Source: Planctomycetota bacterium
GTDB taxonomy: Bacteria; Planctomycetota; UBA8742; UBA2392
Assembly (NCBI GenBank): GCA_019636195.1
Contig: JAHBYA010000001.1
Span: forward strand, 348,642 to 412,641
Length of the DNA: 64,000 bases
Direction of reading: 5' to 3'
Shown here: positions 26,367-35,073 of the stretch, piece by piece
How positions within the stretch are numbered: position 1 is the stretch's first letter
Layout: each line of letters opens with the position of its first letter
Notes under the pieces: model-generated
Told to the model about the DNA's origin: nothing
The model's database searches: none
The model's input: only the letters and a program-made list of their open reading frames with translations
Translations under genes and position numbers: made by a program

Positions 26367-27539
26367 TTACTCCACTTCTTCGGGCTTGATCTGGCGCACG
26401 GGCAGGAAGCGCGCGCCCTTGATCTGCAGCATGCTGATCGGCTTGCGCGCGTTGCGCTTGCTGTCGATGCTGAAGGTGCCGGTGACGCCCTTGAAGTCCT
26501 TGATGCCGGCCATCGCGTCGCGGACTTTGGCGCGGTCGAACTCGCCCGCCTGCTCGATCGCCTGCTTCACGAAGTACACCACGTCATAGCCCAGCGCCGC
26601 CAGACTGGTCGGGGCCTTGCCGTGCTTATCTGTGTACTTCTTTACGAAGTTCTGGACGTTCTCGGCCTTGTCTTCCTGGCTGTAGTGGTTGCCGAAGTAG
26701 CTGCCCTCAAGGGCATCGCCGGCTTCCGGCACCAGTTTGTCGCTTTCCCAGCCATCGCCGCCGAGCATCGGCACGTTGATACCTTGCGCCTTGACCTGCT
26801 TGGCGATCAGCGACATGTCGGTGTAATAGACCGGCGCGAAAATGATGTCGGCGCCGCTGCCCTTGATGTTGCTGACCTGCGTGTTGAAGTCGCTGGTGTT
26901 GGCGGCGTAGGTCTGCTCGGTCACGATCTGACCGCCCAGCGCCGTGAACTTGCTTTTGAAAAAGTTGGCCAGGCCGGTGCTGTAGGCGTCGTCGCGGTTG
27001 GCCAGTATGGCGGCTTTGCGCTTGCCGAGGTCCTTGTACGCGAACACGGCGCACGCGCCGCCCTGGAAGTCATCCAGATAGCAGATGCGGAAGATGTAGT
27101 CGCCCTGCTCGGTCACTGTCGGGTTGGTGCTGCTGGGGCTGACCATCGGGATCTTGTTGGCCTGGAACACCGGCGCCGCCGCAAGGCTCAGACCTGAAGC
27201 CACCGCGCCCATCGCGACCAGCACCTTGTCCTGCGTGGCAAGCTTGGTGGCTGCGTTGCCCGCAGACTCGGCTTTGCTTTCGGTGTCGTAGAACACCATG
27301 TTGATCTTCTTGCCCTTGATGCCGCCCGCTTCGTTGATTTCGGCAACCGCGATCTCCGCGCCGTTCTTTGTGTCGAGGCCGAATGTCGCAATCGCACCCG
27401 TCGTGCTGACAAACAGCCCCAGGTTCACGTTCTCGCCGGTAGTGCCCCCGCCTGCTTCATTGCCCCTGTCTTTGCACCCGGCTGTGAACGCAACCAGCAA
27501 CCCAGCCGCGACAAACAGCGAAATCAATGCCTTGCGCAT
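26367..27539 (-). CDS. livK: Branched-chain amino acid-binding lipoprotein LivK/LivJ
   Basis: The ATG at 27539 has AAGGAG six bases upstream. The ~390-residue product begins with a lipoprotein signal (lipobox TAGC, Cys near 22), followed by a glycine-rich tether and a type I periplasmic-binding fold: LFVSTTGAIATFGLDTKNGAEIAV, MGAVASG, PMVSPSSTNPTVTE, FRICYLDDFQGG. It is first in a five-gene minus-strand operon ending with livF. The ligand is presumably a branched-chain or other aliphatic amino acid, but the family also includes amide- and urea-binding members, so the substrate is not certain. Confidence 0.93.
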   Translation of the reverse strand: MRKALISLFVAAGLLVAFTAGCKDRGNEAGGGTTGENVNLGLFVSTTGAIATFGLDTKNGAEIAVAEINEAGGIKGKKINMVFYDTESKAESAGNAATKLATQDKVLVAMGAVASGLSLAAAPVFQANKIPMVSPSSTNPTVTEQGDYIFRICYLDDFQGGACAVFAYKDLGKRKAAILANRDDAYSTGLANFFKSKFTALGGQIVTEQTYAANTSDFNTQVSNIKGSGADIIFAPVYYTDMSLIAKQVKAQGINVPMLGGDGWESDKLVPEAGDALEGSYFGNHYSQEDKAENVQNFVKKYTDKHGKAPTSLAALGYDVVYFVKQAIEQAGEFDRAKVRDAMAGIKDFKGVTGTFSIDSKRNARKPISMLQIKGARFLPVRQIKPEEVE

Positions 27540-27665
27540 TGGAAGCTCCTTCAAAACAGGGGTTGCCCCCTACCTGTAGAATCGGCGTGAGAATAGCCAT
27601 AACCCTGTGGCTCTCAAGCACAAACGTGCTCTCGCGCGCGCTTGCGCGGCATGTAACCTTGCGGC
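27540..27665. promoter_or_regulatory. Divergent promoter region of liv operon and 27,666 gene
   Basis: These 126 bp separate the divergently oriented livK and the small plus-strand gene. They must hold both promoters. I do not see clean -35/-10 boxes that I would commit to. Confidence 0.4.
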
Positions 27666-28097
27666 ATGACCATGGACGAAGCCCTGAAGCTGTCGATTGA
27701 CGGCGACTACGTTACCTGCGGCCTGAAGAAGCCTTTTTATGTGATCGCCCGCGACGGCGACATCCAGTGCTTTGTTGGCTTCCGTAACAAGGTGCGGGAC
27801 TTCGACAACGAAGCCAGTGTCGTGATCTGGGAAAAGGACCGCGTGATCAAAGAAGCCGTTGAATTCATCGCGCGCATGGGCGAAGTTCGCCTTGGGCCCT
27901 GCCGCGAAGAAACGATCCCCGAGCCCGACACGCTGGAAGAATTCCTGCGCAGCTTTTCGATTCACGGCAACCTCGCCAGCTACTTTCCGCCGATTCTGGA
28001 AAAGCTGGGCCTGTGCGAAGTGTTCAAGAAGGGGCGCGCGCTTTACGTGAAGGTCAAGGGTGACTCGTCTGCGGGTGCAACGGCCAACGACGGGTAA
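27666..28097 (+). CDS. Conserved-looking hypothetical protein, 143 aa
   Basis: The 143-residue soluble product has no signal peptide or membrane segment. Regular alternation in the first 70 residues (ALKLSIDGDYVTCGLKKPF, VIWEKDRVIKEAVEFI) suggests a small alpha/beta domain. A second part, TLEEFLRSF ... YFPPILEKLG, looks helical. I do not recognise a family. It sits between the divergent liv operon and a LON-domain gene, separated from the latter by a palindromic repeat. Codon use matches the core genome, so it is a normal chromosomal gene. Confidence 0.6.
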   Translation: MTMDEALKLSIDGDYVTCGLKKPFYVIARDGDIQCFVGFRNKVRDFDNEASVVIWEKDRVIKEAVEFIARMGEVRLGPCREETIPEPDTLEEFLRSFSIHGNLASYFPPILEKLGLCEVFKKGRALYVKVKGDSSAGATANDG

Positions 28098-28120
28098 CCG
28101 CTGCACTTTGGGCGCGCCGC

Positions 28121-28138
28121 AAGGGGGTCAGACCCCTT
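28121..28138. repeat. Short palindromic element AAGGGGGTCAGACCCCTT
   Basis: An 18-base near-perfect palindrome between two co-directional genes. It resembles the GGGGTCAGACCCC intergenic palindromes seen in many environmental genomes and could act as a weak terminator. Confidence 0.6.
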
Positions 28139-28157
28139 CAGCCGCGGGGCATAAACG

Positions 28158-28835
28158 ATGAGCGATGAACTACCTGATCTGTCCCATGGCATACCGGTGT
28201 TTCCCTTGCCGGGCATGACGCTGTTTCCGCACACGCACCTGCCGCTGCACATCTTTGAAGAGCGCTACCGCAACCTGATGCAAGACACGTTGCGCAAACC
28301 CGAACGCGAACACTGCTTTGCGATGGGCACGCTGATTGACCTGCCCGGCGAATCGCTGGGCGACCCACCGGTGTACCTGTATGCGGGCGTCGGCCGCGTG
28401 GTCGAGTACTCACGCATGCCCGACGGCCGCTTCATGCTGGTGCTGCAAGGCATCGGCCGCGCCCGCCTGACCGGCGAGTTGCCGCTTTTGAACGGCTACC
28501 GCGTGTTCAACGCTGAATGGGTGGCAGACCTGCACACCACCACTGAGCCCGCATGGGGAGACAACCTGGGCCATGAACTCAAGGCGCTGGCTGTGGCCCT
28601 GCTGCGCGAGCAGGCCGAGAAGTTCCGCCGCGTGCTGAGCGACGAAATCGAGCTTGGCCCGCTGACCGACATGCTGTGCGGCTATCTGCCGTTTCCGCCC
28701 GAGTTCAAGCTTGAGCAGCTCAGCACACCCAACATAATCGAGCGTGCAGCCGCCACCATCAGCCTGCTTGAACGCATGCTCGGCGACGTGCCGCAACGCC
28801 CCCTTAAGCCCGACGACCCGCCAGCCGCCAACTAG
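28158..28835 (+). CDS. LON substrate-binding-domain protein
   Basis: The 225-residue protein matches the LON N-terminal domain alone: IPVFPLPGMTLFPHTHLPLHIFEERYR at the start, GVGRVVEYSRMPDGRFMLVLQGIGRARL in the centre and a helical tail ending ERAAATISLLERMLGDVP. The ATPase and protease parts of Lon are absent. Stand-alone proteins of this kind are presumed to bind unfolded polypeptides. Its stop overlaps the convergent dxr stop by four bases (28832-28835). Confidence 0.85.
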   Translation: MSDELPDLSHGIPVFPLPGMTLFPHTHLPLHIFEERYRNLMQDTLRKPEREHCFAMGTLIDLPGESLGDPPVYLYAGVGRVVEYSRMPDGRFMLVLQGIGRARLTGELPLLNGYRVFNAEWVADLHTTTEPAWGDNLGHELKALAVALLREQAEKFRRVLSDEIELGPLTDMLCGYLPFPPEFKLEQLSTPNIIERAAATISLLERMLGDVPQRPLKPDDPPAAN

Positions 28836-29992
28836 CTGCGCGCCTGTTCGCGGGCCCACTTGTCGGCGGCCAGCACTTGGTCAAGGTCCGGCTGGGCGAT
28901 GTTGCTGTGGGCTTCGCAGGCCTTTGCGACCGTGCGGTAGATATCGAGATACCCGATGTCGCCAGCCAGAAAACGCTCGACGGCGATTTCGTTGGCGGCG
29001 TTGAAAACCGCGCCCAGCGTGCCGCCGGCCTCCGCAACTTCAAAGCCGAGCTCAAGGGCCGGGAAGCGCTTGTAGTCCACGGGTTCAAACGTGAGCGTCG
29101 CCATCTTTTCCCAGGGCCACGTCGGGACGGGCTGTGCGATGCGTGCCGGGTAGCTGAGCGCAAACTGGATCGGGATTTTCATGTCCGTCGGCCCAAGGTG
29201 CGCGATGATGCTGGCATCGACAAACTCGACCATGCTGTGCACCACGCTTTGCGGGTGTATCACAGCGTCAAGGCGTGAGCGCGGCACGTCAAACAGCCAG
29301 CGTGCTTCGATCACTTCCAGCGCCTTGTTGAACAGCGTGCTGCTGTCGATGGTGATCTTGGGCCCCATCTGCCACGTCGGATGTTTTAAGGCCTGCTGGA
29401 CGGTGACGTTTTCGAGCTCGGCGATCGGCGTGGTGCGGAAAGGCCCGCCGCTTGCTGTCAGGATAATGCGCTTGACCTCGGCGCGGTTTTCGCCGCGCAG
29501 GCATTGAAAAATCGCGCTGTGTTCGCTGTCCACGGGCAGCAGCTCGGCGCCGGTCTGCTTGCAGATGGCGGTCAAAATCGGCCCGGTCATCACCAGCGAC
29601 TCTTTGTTCGCCAGCGCAATGCGCTTGCCGCGCTTGGCGGCCTCCAGCACCGCGGGCAAGCCGGCGGCGCCCGTCACGCTGGCCAGCAGCACGTCGTAGT
29701 CAAGCTCGCGGGCAAGCTCAGCCATGGCGTGCGCGCCGTCAAAGCGCCACTCGGTTTTAACTTTGGACTTGAGCTCTTCGACCGCGCCGCGGGCCTCAAT
29801 GGCGGCTTGCGGGTCGCAGATGCAGGCCACAGCGGGGCGAAACTCGCGCACGGCATCCAGCAGTTGCAGATAGCGCCGCCCGGCCGACATGCCCGTGATT
29901 TCAAATTTGTCGGCATGCTGCCGGACCACGTCGAGGGTGCTGGCCCCAATGCTGCCACTGGCGCCAAGCAAAAGTATGCGCGTGCGTGCCAT
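28832..29992 (-). CDS. dxr: 1-deoxy-D-xylulose 5-phosphate reductoisomerase
   Basis: Dxr converts DXP to MEP with NADPH in isoprenoid synthesis. The ~386-residue product shows the Rossmann GASGSIGASTL, ANKESLV, the substrate/metal residues in PVDSEHSAIFQ, ILTASGGPFR, HPTWQMGPKITIDSSTLFNKALEVIEA and a C-terminal domain of normal length. I choose the ATG at 29992 (GGAAG five bases upstream); a GTG at 29998 is a weaker alternative. It lies downstream of gltA on the same strand, with a 120-bp gap that holds a small GC hairpin (30076-30092). Confidence 0.97.
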   Translation of the reverse strand: MARTRILLLGASGSIGASTLDVVRQHADKFEITGMSAGRRYLQLLDAVREFRPAVACICDPQAAIEARGAVEELKSKVKTEWRFDGAHAMAELARELDYDVLLASVTGAAGLPAVLEAAKRGKRIALANKESLVMTGPILTAICKQTGAELLPVDSEHSAIFQCLRGENRAEVKRIILTASGGPFRTTPIAELENVTVQQALKHPTWQMGPKITIDSSTLFNKALEVIEARWLFDVPRSRLDAVIHPQSVVHSMVEFVDASIIAHLGPTDMKIPIQFALSYPARIAQPVPTWPWEKMATLTFEPVDYKRFPALELGFEVAEAGGTLGAVFNAANEIAVERFLAGDIGYLDIYRTVAKACEAHSNIAQPDLDQVLAADKWAREQARS

Positions 29993-30075
29993 GCCCACTT
30001 CCTACCACTCCGCTGTGCAGTTGGCGAGTGAGCACTTGCCCGTCGCGTTTGCCTGCAATCTCCCGCCCCGGAGTG

Positions 30076-30092
30076 TCGCCCCTTCGGGGCGA
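30076..30092. terminator. GC-rich hairpin between gltA and dxr
   Basis: TCGCCCC and GGGGCGA form a 7-bp stem with a TTC loop. There is no T-run, so termination would be weak or Rho-assisted. Confidence 0.35.
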
Positions 30093-30112
30093 AAGGCCGA
30101 TGTCTTGCGACG

Positions 30113-31255
30113 CTAGCGCTGGTCCATCGGGACAAACGGCTTATCGACTTCGCCGATGTAGTTGGCGGCTGGGCGGATCAGCTTGTTGTGCGCCTGCTGC
30201 TCAATCACGTGGGCGCACCAGCCGACGACGCGGCTTACCGCGAAAATGGGCGTGTAGATTTCCGGCGGCAGGCCCATCATGTAGTAGGTGCTGGCGCTGT
30301 AGAAATCGACGTTGGGGTACAGCGGCTTTTCGCGGCCCTTCATGATGCCTTCAATCTGGTCCGACATTTCGTACCACTTGGTGGTGCCGCGTTCTTCGCC
30401 CGTCTTCTTGCTGTACTTCTTCAGCACAATCGCGCGCGGGTCCAGCGTTTTGTACACCGCGTGGCCAAAGCCCATCAGGCGAAAGCCCTTGTCCTGGAAC
30501 TTCTTTTCCAGCCACGGCTTGATGTTGGCGGGCTCGCGGATTTCAAGCAGCGTCATAATCACGCCCTCGTTCGCGCCGCCGTGCAGCGGGCCCTTCAGCG
30601 CGCCGATGGCGCCGGTGATGGCGCTGTACATGTCGCTGAGGGTGGCCGCGATCACGCGCGCGGTAAACGTGCTGGCGTTGAAGCTGTGCTCGGCGTGCAG
30701 CACCAGCGCCACGTCCATGGTGCGCGCGGCGTCTTTGCCCGGCGCCTTGCCGTGCAGCATGTACAGGAAGTTGGCGGCGTGATCGAGCTCGGGGTTGGGC
30801 GCCACCGGCTCTTCGCCGCGGCGCAGGCGATAGTCCATCGCCACAATCTCCGGAAACTGCGCGATCAGCCGGATCGCCTTGCGCACAATGCCTTCCGGCG
30901 AGTTGTCGTTGGGCGCGGGGTCCGTCAATGCAAGCGCGCTGGCCGCTGTGCGCAGCACATCCATGGGGATGCTGGTCTTGGGCGCGCTCTTGATCACGTC
31001 GCGCACGCCGAACGGCAGGCCGCGGGCGTCTTTCAGGTCTTTGGTGATCTGCGCAAGCTCAGTCTTGTTGGGCAGCTTGCCGTGAAGCAGCAACCAGACA
31101 ACTTCTTCGTAGGTGCAGCGCTCCGCCAGCTCAAGAATGTTGTAGCCGTAATAGTACAGCCTGCCTTCTTCGCCGATAATCTTGCAGATGCGCGTGTCGT
31201 CAACGGTGACGCCGCGGAGGCCATACGCTACGCCCGGTGTGCCGGCTTCAGTCAT
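30113..31255 (-). CDS. gltA: Citrate synthase
   Basis: The enzyme condenses acetyl-CoA with oxaloacetate at the entry of the TCA cycle. Active-site blocks are complete: HAEHSFNASTFTARVIAAT, GPLHGGANE, GFGHAVYKTLDPRA and VDFYSASTYYMMGLP (catalytic Asp). I choose the ATG at 31255 (MTEAGTPGVAYGLRGV), which has AGGG seven bases upstream and matches the usual N-terminus of the ~380-residue type II-like enzymes of this clade; ATGs at 31288 and 31333 would extend it. It is divergent from pyrH. Confidence 0.96.
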   Translation of the reverse strand: MTEAGTPGVAYGLRGVTVDDTRICKIIGEEGRLYYYGYNILELAERCTYEEVVWLLLHGKLPNKTELAQITKDLKDARGLPFGVRDVIKSAPKTSIPMDVLRTAASALALTDPAPNDNSPEGIVRKAIRLIAQFPEIVAMDYRLRRGEEPVAPNPELDHAANFLYMLHGKAPGKDAARTMDVALVLHAEHSFNASTFTARVIAATLSDMYSAITGAIGALKGPLHGGANEGVIMTLLEIREPANIKPWLEKKFQDKGFRLMGFGHAVYKTLDPRAIVLKKYSKKTGEERGTTKWYEMSDQIEGIMKGREKPLYPNVDFYSASTYYMMGLPPEIYTPIFAVSRVVGWCAHVIEQQAHNKLIRPAANYIGEVDKPFVPMDQR

Positions 31256-31453
31256 GACAAATCCCTGGTTCGTCGTCTGCGGAATCATAACCCCAAGGGC
31301 AAGCGCCGCAAGCGGGGCCGGACGGCGTTTCAAACCTCAAGTACCGCGCCCGGCCTGCCCGTTAAATGCAGCGCGCCAACGTGCCCCGACCACGGAACTC
31401 CGGACGTCTTCCACACCTTGACCTGCCACCGCTGCAACCGCTACAAGCACGTC
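31256..31453. promoter_or_regulatory. Divergent gltA-pyrH promoter region
   Basis: This gap of about 200 bp between divergent starts must carry promoters for both genes. No clear operator or riboswitch is seen. A long plus-strand open frame that runs through here and joins pyrH in frame is a shadow of gltA. Confidence 0.4.
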
Positions 31454-32164
31454 ATGCCCACCTACAAGCGACCGCTGCTCAAACTCTCCGGTGAAGCCTT
31501 CGGGCCCGAAGGCGGCATGGGCATCGACGGCAAGCGCATGCTGGCGATTGCCCACACCATCAAGGCGGTGCTGGCAATCCCGGTGCAGCTGGCAGTAGTC
31601 GTGGGCGGCGGAAACTTCGTGCGCGGCAGCCAGCTTGACATCACCGGCATCAACAAGGCCACCGCCGACTACATGGGCATGCTGGGCACGGTCATGAACG
31701 CGATTGCCCTGCAGGACGTGTGCGAAAGCGTCGGCGTCGAAACCCGCGTACTCAGCAGCCTGGACGTGCCCCGCGTGGCCGAAAAATGGGTGCGCCGGCG
31801 CGCGATCCGCCACATGGAAAAAGGCCGCGTTTCGATCATCGCAGCCGGCACCGGCAACCCGCATTTCACGACCGACACAGCCGCGGCCCAGCGCGCCATT
31901 GAAATCGGCTGTGACGTAATCATCAAGGCCACCAAGGTTGACGGCGTTTACGACAGCGACCCCAAAATGAACAAGGGCGCCAAGCGCATTGCCAAGCTGA
32001 CCTATCAAGAGGCGCTGGAAAAGAACTTGCGCTTCATGGACCAGACGGCGATTGCCCTTTGCAAAGAACACAACATGCCGGTGCTGGTAACGGACATGAA
32101 CGAGCCCGGCAACATCGAAGCTGCCATCAAGGGCAAGCCAGTCGGCACGTTGATCGAAAACTGA
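31454..32164 (+). CDS. pyrH: UMP kinase
   Basis: PyrH phosphorylates UMP to UDP with ATP. The ~236-residue product begins with the family's KLSGEA motif (LLKLSGEAFGPEGGMGID) and carries VVGGGNFVRG, the DYMGMLGTVMNAIAL helix, GTGNPHFTTDTAAAQRAIEIGCD and KATKVDGVYDSDP. The ATG at 31454 gives the standard N-terminus, although the reading frame is open far upstream. In most bacteria frr follows directly; here two unrelated genes lie between them. Confidence 0.97.
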   Translation: MPTYKRPLLKLSGEAFGPEGGMGIDGKRMLAIAHTIKAVLAIPVQLAVVVGGGNFVRGSQLDITGINKATADYMGMLGTVMNAIALQDVCESVGVETRVLSSLDVPRVAEKWVRRRAIRHMEKGRVSIIAAGTGNPHFTTDTAAAQRAIEIGCDVIIKATKVDGVYDSDPKMNKGAKRIAKLTYQEALEKNLRFMDQTAIALCKEHNMPVLVTDMNEPGNIEAAIKGKPVGTLIEN

Positions 32165-32307
32165 CAGTAGAACATCAGCTGGTGCAATGGAGACTCTTTT
32201 TGCGCCAGCGACTGAGATCACGCTTGCCGTGCGATCCATCCAAGGCATAGAATGACTCGAGCAGAAATGTGACTCGCGGTGGAGAAACCTATGCGCTTGC
32301 CTGCTTT

Positions 32308-32319
32308 CTCTCTCTCTCT
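32308..32319 (+). repeat. (CT)6 dinucleotide tract in a signal-peptide coding region
   Basis: Six CT units lie between a well-placed ATG at 32291 (GGAG seven bases upstream) and the open frame that begins at 32319. With six units the ATG frame ends at a TAG about 50 bases on. With seven units it would enter the main frame and give MRLPAFSLSLLIALLFLASN, a textbook signal peptide. Confidence 0.7.
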
Positions 32320-33734
32320 TGATTGCGCTGCTCTTTCTGGCTAGCAATCCACTACAGGATTCGTCCGCGGTGGTAGCCCAAGGTGCGCCTCAGCAGGGCG
32401 ATCACACATTTCGAATCACACACATTAAGTTCGATCACAAGGGCCCGGATGCGAATGACGCAATGCTTCCGACGGACGGGCTAAACATCCGACGCGACGC
32501 CGCCAGCGATTTGCAGCATCTTGGGAATGGCCAGGGCGAAGGGGAGTGGATTCGCAGCTCACGGAACGAAGAGGCGTGCTACATCTCAAGCAAGGCGGTA
32601 ACCATCAAAGTGCGCATCGAATGTGACGATTACGTGCGAACAGCGCGCTCTCATGCAACTCAATTGGGTTTCGATCCGACGCTGCCGCCAAGTTTGAAGC
32701 CGTGGACAGAGGTCACGGATACACTTGTCAACTTCAAGGAATCCGCGCCCGGTAGCGGCTTGTGGGTCAGTTTCAACAATTCACCCGGGGTAACGGACGT
32801 AGAGTACGTTGAGTTCCCTTTGGATGGTTTGACCAAGTCCAAGATCGGGAAGTGGCGCTGCACCTGGCAGTGGAAGGTAAAGGATGTCGATAGCACCACG
32901 CCAGCCGAGCCACCCGACCCGAATCCGCAGCAATACGACGTTGAGGACACGGGGCCGCATACCTTCTATACTGTTCTAGATACGCCCTTCGAGCCTTGGT
33001 ATTCGGGTGGCGATGTTACCGACCCGTGGATCAAAGCTCTGGACTTCTGCATCGTTGAGCTTTTCCCCGCTGGCATTCGCTATCTTGACGTGGCGGCCGC
33101 CCAGATCACCGACGCAATTTGGCTCAGAGCGATTCCGCGCTACGACCATGATCAAAGCCAGCTTCAGTCCCGCTATGTGCCAGACGTTTCCCGGCTTAAC
33201 CCTCCACTGACCGTGATACCAGGTGAAGCCGAATCTACGCTTCAATTGAAGTTCATGCTGACCGACTTCATCCATGGAGACCATAGACTTGGTGACTGCT
33301 TCGATCTTGCTGCGGCGGTTCAAACTTGCGCAAATCTCATGGGTGTTCGGGGTCGTTTTGCAAGATTGGGAGCATTTGGATACATCAATCCGGTAGAGTT
33401 CATAGCGCCACTGAGTTGGTTGGACGGCAAGAAGAACAATCCATTTCATGACAGACCCGGCAACAGTCCAATCCCGCTGACAGGTCTGGATTACCTTTAC
33501 GAAGATGTGAACCCCGTGGATGGTCTATTCGACCGGAGCTACTTCATCATTCACACATATGTGGTGTACGGGGGAAAGGCGTTGGACGCGACAGTCGGTC
33601 CCTTCTTGGGGAGGCAGGGAGAAGCTGACTACATCGCCGCTGTGCGCGACACCTCAACCCGTGCGGAGACACGAGTCGCCTCTACATTGAACGACAGGAA
33701 CCGCCGGTTCGCGTCCATTTTGCATATCGAGTAG
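32319..33734 (+). CDS. Possibly phase-variable exported protein, transglutaminase-like core
   Basis: The open frame begins at a TTG (32319), but the likely natural start is the ATG at 32291, one CT repeat unit out of frame. In the restored frame the product is ~480 residues with a signal peptide. Near residue 330 a DCFDLAAAVQTCANLMGVRGR stretch (split here: DCFDLAAAVQ, then TCANLMGVRGR) resembles the catalytic Cys region of transglutaminase-like proteins; a later HTYVVYGGKALDAT could supply His and Asp. Similarity is limited. GC is lower than in pyrH and frr, and the gene lies between them, so it appears to have been acquired. The next gene begins two bases after its stop. Confidence 0.7.
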   Translation: MIALLFLASNPLQDSSAVVAQGAPQQGDHTFRITHIKFDHKGPDANDAMLPTDGLNIRRDAASDLQHLGNGQGEGEWIRSSRNEEACYISSKAVTIKVRIECDDYVRTARSHATQLGFDPTLPPSLKPWTEVTDTLVNFKESAPGSGLWVSFNNSPGVTDVEYVEFPLDGLTKSKIGKWRCTWQWKVKDVDSTTPAEPPDPNPQQYDVEDTGPHTFYTVLDTPFEPWYSGGDVTDPWIKALDFCIVELFPAGIRYLDVAAAQITDAIWLRAIPRYDHDQSQLQSRYVPDVSRLNPPLTVIPGEAESTLQLKFMLTDFIHGDHRLGDCFDLAAAVQTCANLMGVRGRFARLGAFGYINPVEFIAPLSWLDGKKNNPFHDRPGNSPIPLTGLDYLYEDVNPVDGLFDRSYFIIHTYVVYGGKALDATVGPFLGRQGEADYIAAVRDTSTRAETRVASTLNDRNRRFASILHIE

Positions 33735-33736
33735 CC

Positions 33737-34969
33737 ATGGGCATTGCGGATAAAACCAGCCGTCCGAGACCGCTTGTTGTCGCGATTCTGGCGATATCGC
33801 TGGCCGTTGCCATTGGCACGTCGGTAGTCATCTGGCGAGTCAACTCCAGCAGGTCTGGTACTGGTGTCGAGATTCTGCCGAGCAGACTTGCTGCGAGTAA
33901 AGCCGACGTGGATGGCACAGACGTCAGGATTGGCGACCTTCCAAGTGAAGCGGCGAATCAATGCCACCCAACTGACTCTTCCGCCAATCGATACGTTGAA
34001 GTCTATGCAGCCAAGGGTGAAACAGCCGCGCACGGCGCGCAGGAACCAAATCCCGCATGGCTGACCGGCGCGGTGCAAGATGGCTTTTACCATTCCCCGC
34101 CCGGCGGGCCACTGGTCCGCGACACCGAAGAAGAAAACGAGGAGTATCTGCCCTCGCGGCAGGTCAAGGAAGTGATCCGATTTGACGATTGGCCACTCAC
34201 CGAAGGCCTGCTGCCGGGTTTTCGTTTTCAGTTGTCTGACTGGCCGGAGTTCGCGGAGTTCACAGTCCACTCGGATCGACGTTCAGCCAGTTTTGAGCAG
34301 GAGATGGCACATCACGGCGTGAAACGCGTGATTCAATTGAGACGGCGACCGGATCGGGCGTGGGTTTCCATTGTCCTTGTAGTTGGCATGTCTGCTGCGA
34401 CCGCGCGAGAACAACTGGTGCCCCGGTTGTACGAATGGAATGAGGCAGCATTGGCTGCTCTCGGCACTCTCGTGCACTTGGGCGACATTGGCAATGTCGC
34501 TCTGATCTCCTCCCATCATGACGGTAGTTCCAAGGTCGTGAGATTTACGCGTCGAAACATATATGTATCGCTTGAGGCCGGTACTCTGGAAGGGCAGTCC
34601 ATTCCCGGCATTGACCTGCTCAAGATTGCTCGGACGTTGGATGCCCAGTTACAGCAAGAGAAACCCGTGGACATTGAGCAACTTCAAGCCCTGCGGCCGC
34701 GCATTACGCGCTTCGACCTCTCCAAGGAATTGCTGAAGCGGTCGTCCGAGGCTACCAACCAATGCGAGGTCGCGTGGACTGTGGAATCTCCGCGTGGTGC
34801 GGGCTTTGTGGTCTTTGCGGACGGCACCGGCGACCTTCAGTACGATGACCGGGCCAACCCCTCCCGCATCCACGGCCGGGCGCCCGGGCGGGAAACTGCC
34901 CGGCTGGTGGCGATTGACGACTACCTTCTGTTCGACTGGCGGGATGTGCCTGTTGAGGTCGTCCAATAG
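33737..34969 (+). CDS. Single-pass membrane-anchored hypothetical protein
   Basis: The 410-residue product has one N-terminal membrane segment after a short basic tail (RPRPLVVAILAISLAVAIG) and a large extracytoplasmic part. No domain is recognised; the central region (ASFEQEMAHHGVKRVIQLRR ... VSIVLVVGMSAATAREQL) looks like an alpha/beta fold. It starts two bases after the preceding gene, so the two are co-transcribed and probably work together. Both split pyrH from frr. Its last ~60 residues show higher GC, close to the frr leader. Confidence 0.65.
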   Translation: MGIADKTSRPRPLVVAILAISLAVAIGTSVVIWRVNSSRSGTGVEILPSRLAASKADVDGTDVRIGDLPSEAANQCHPTDSSANRYVEVYAAKGETAAHGAQEPNPAWLTGAVQDGFYHSPPGGPLVRDTEEENEEYLPSRQVKEVIRFDDWPLTEGLLPGFRFQLSDWPEFAEFTVHSDRRSASFEQEMAHHGVKRVIQLRRRPDRAWVSIVLVVGMSAATAREQLVPRLYEWNEAALAALGTLVHLGDIGNVALISSHHDGSSKVVRFTRRNIYVSLEAGTLEGQSIPGIDLLKIARTLDAQLQQEKPVDIEQLQALRPRITRFDLSKELLKRSSEATNQCEVAWTVESPRGAGFVVFADGTGDLQYDDRANPSRIHGRAPGRETARLVAIDDYLLFDWRDVPVEVVQ

Positions 34970-35073
34970 ACCGGGGCTGGACCAACCCGGTGTCCAGAAT
35001 CTAAACACCAAAATTGGCCCGCTTGGCTTTGACGTTGGCGTTGGCGCGGGTAGATTCCGGCCCGGAGGCTGCC

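Noticed and set aside
30188-31453. Long plus-strand frame running over gltA and joining pyrH in frame
   Set aside because: The part before 31454 is antisense to citrate synthase and has no homology-like features; PyrH has its standard N-terminus at 31454.
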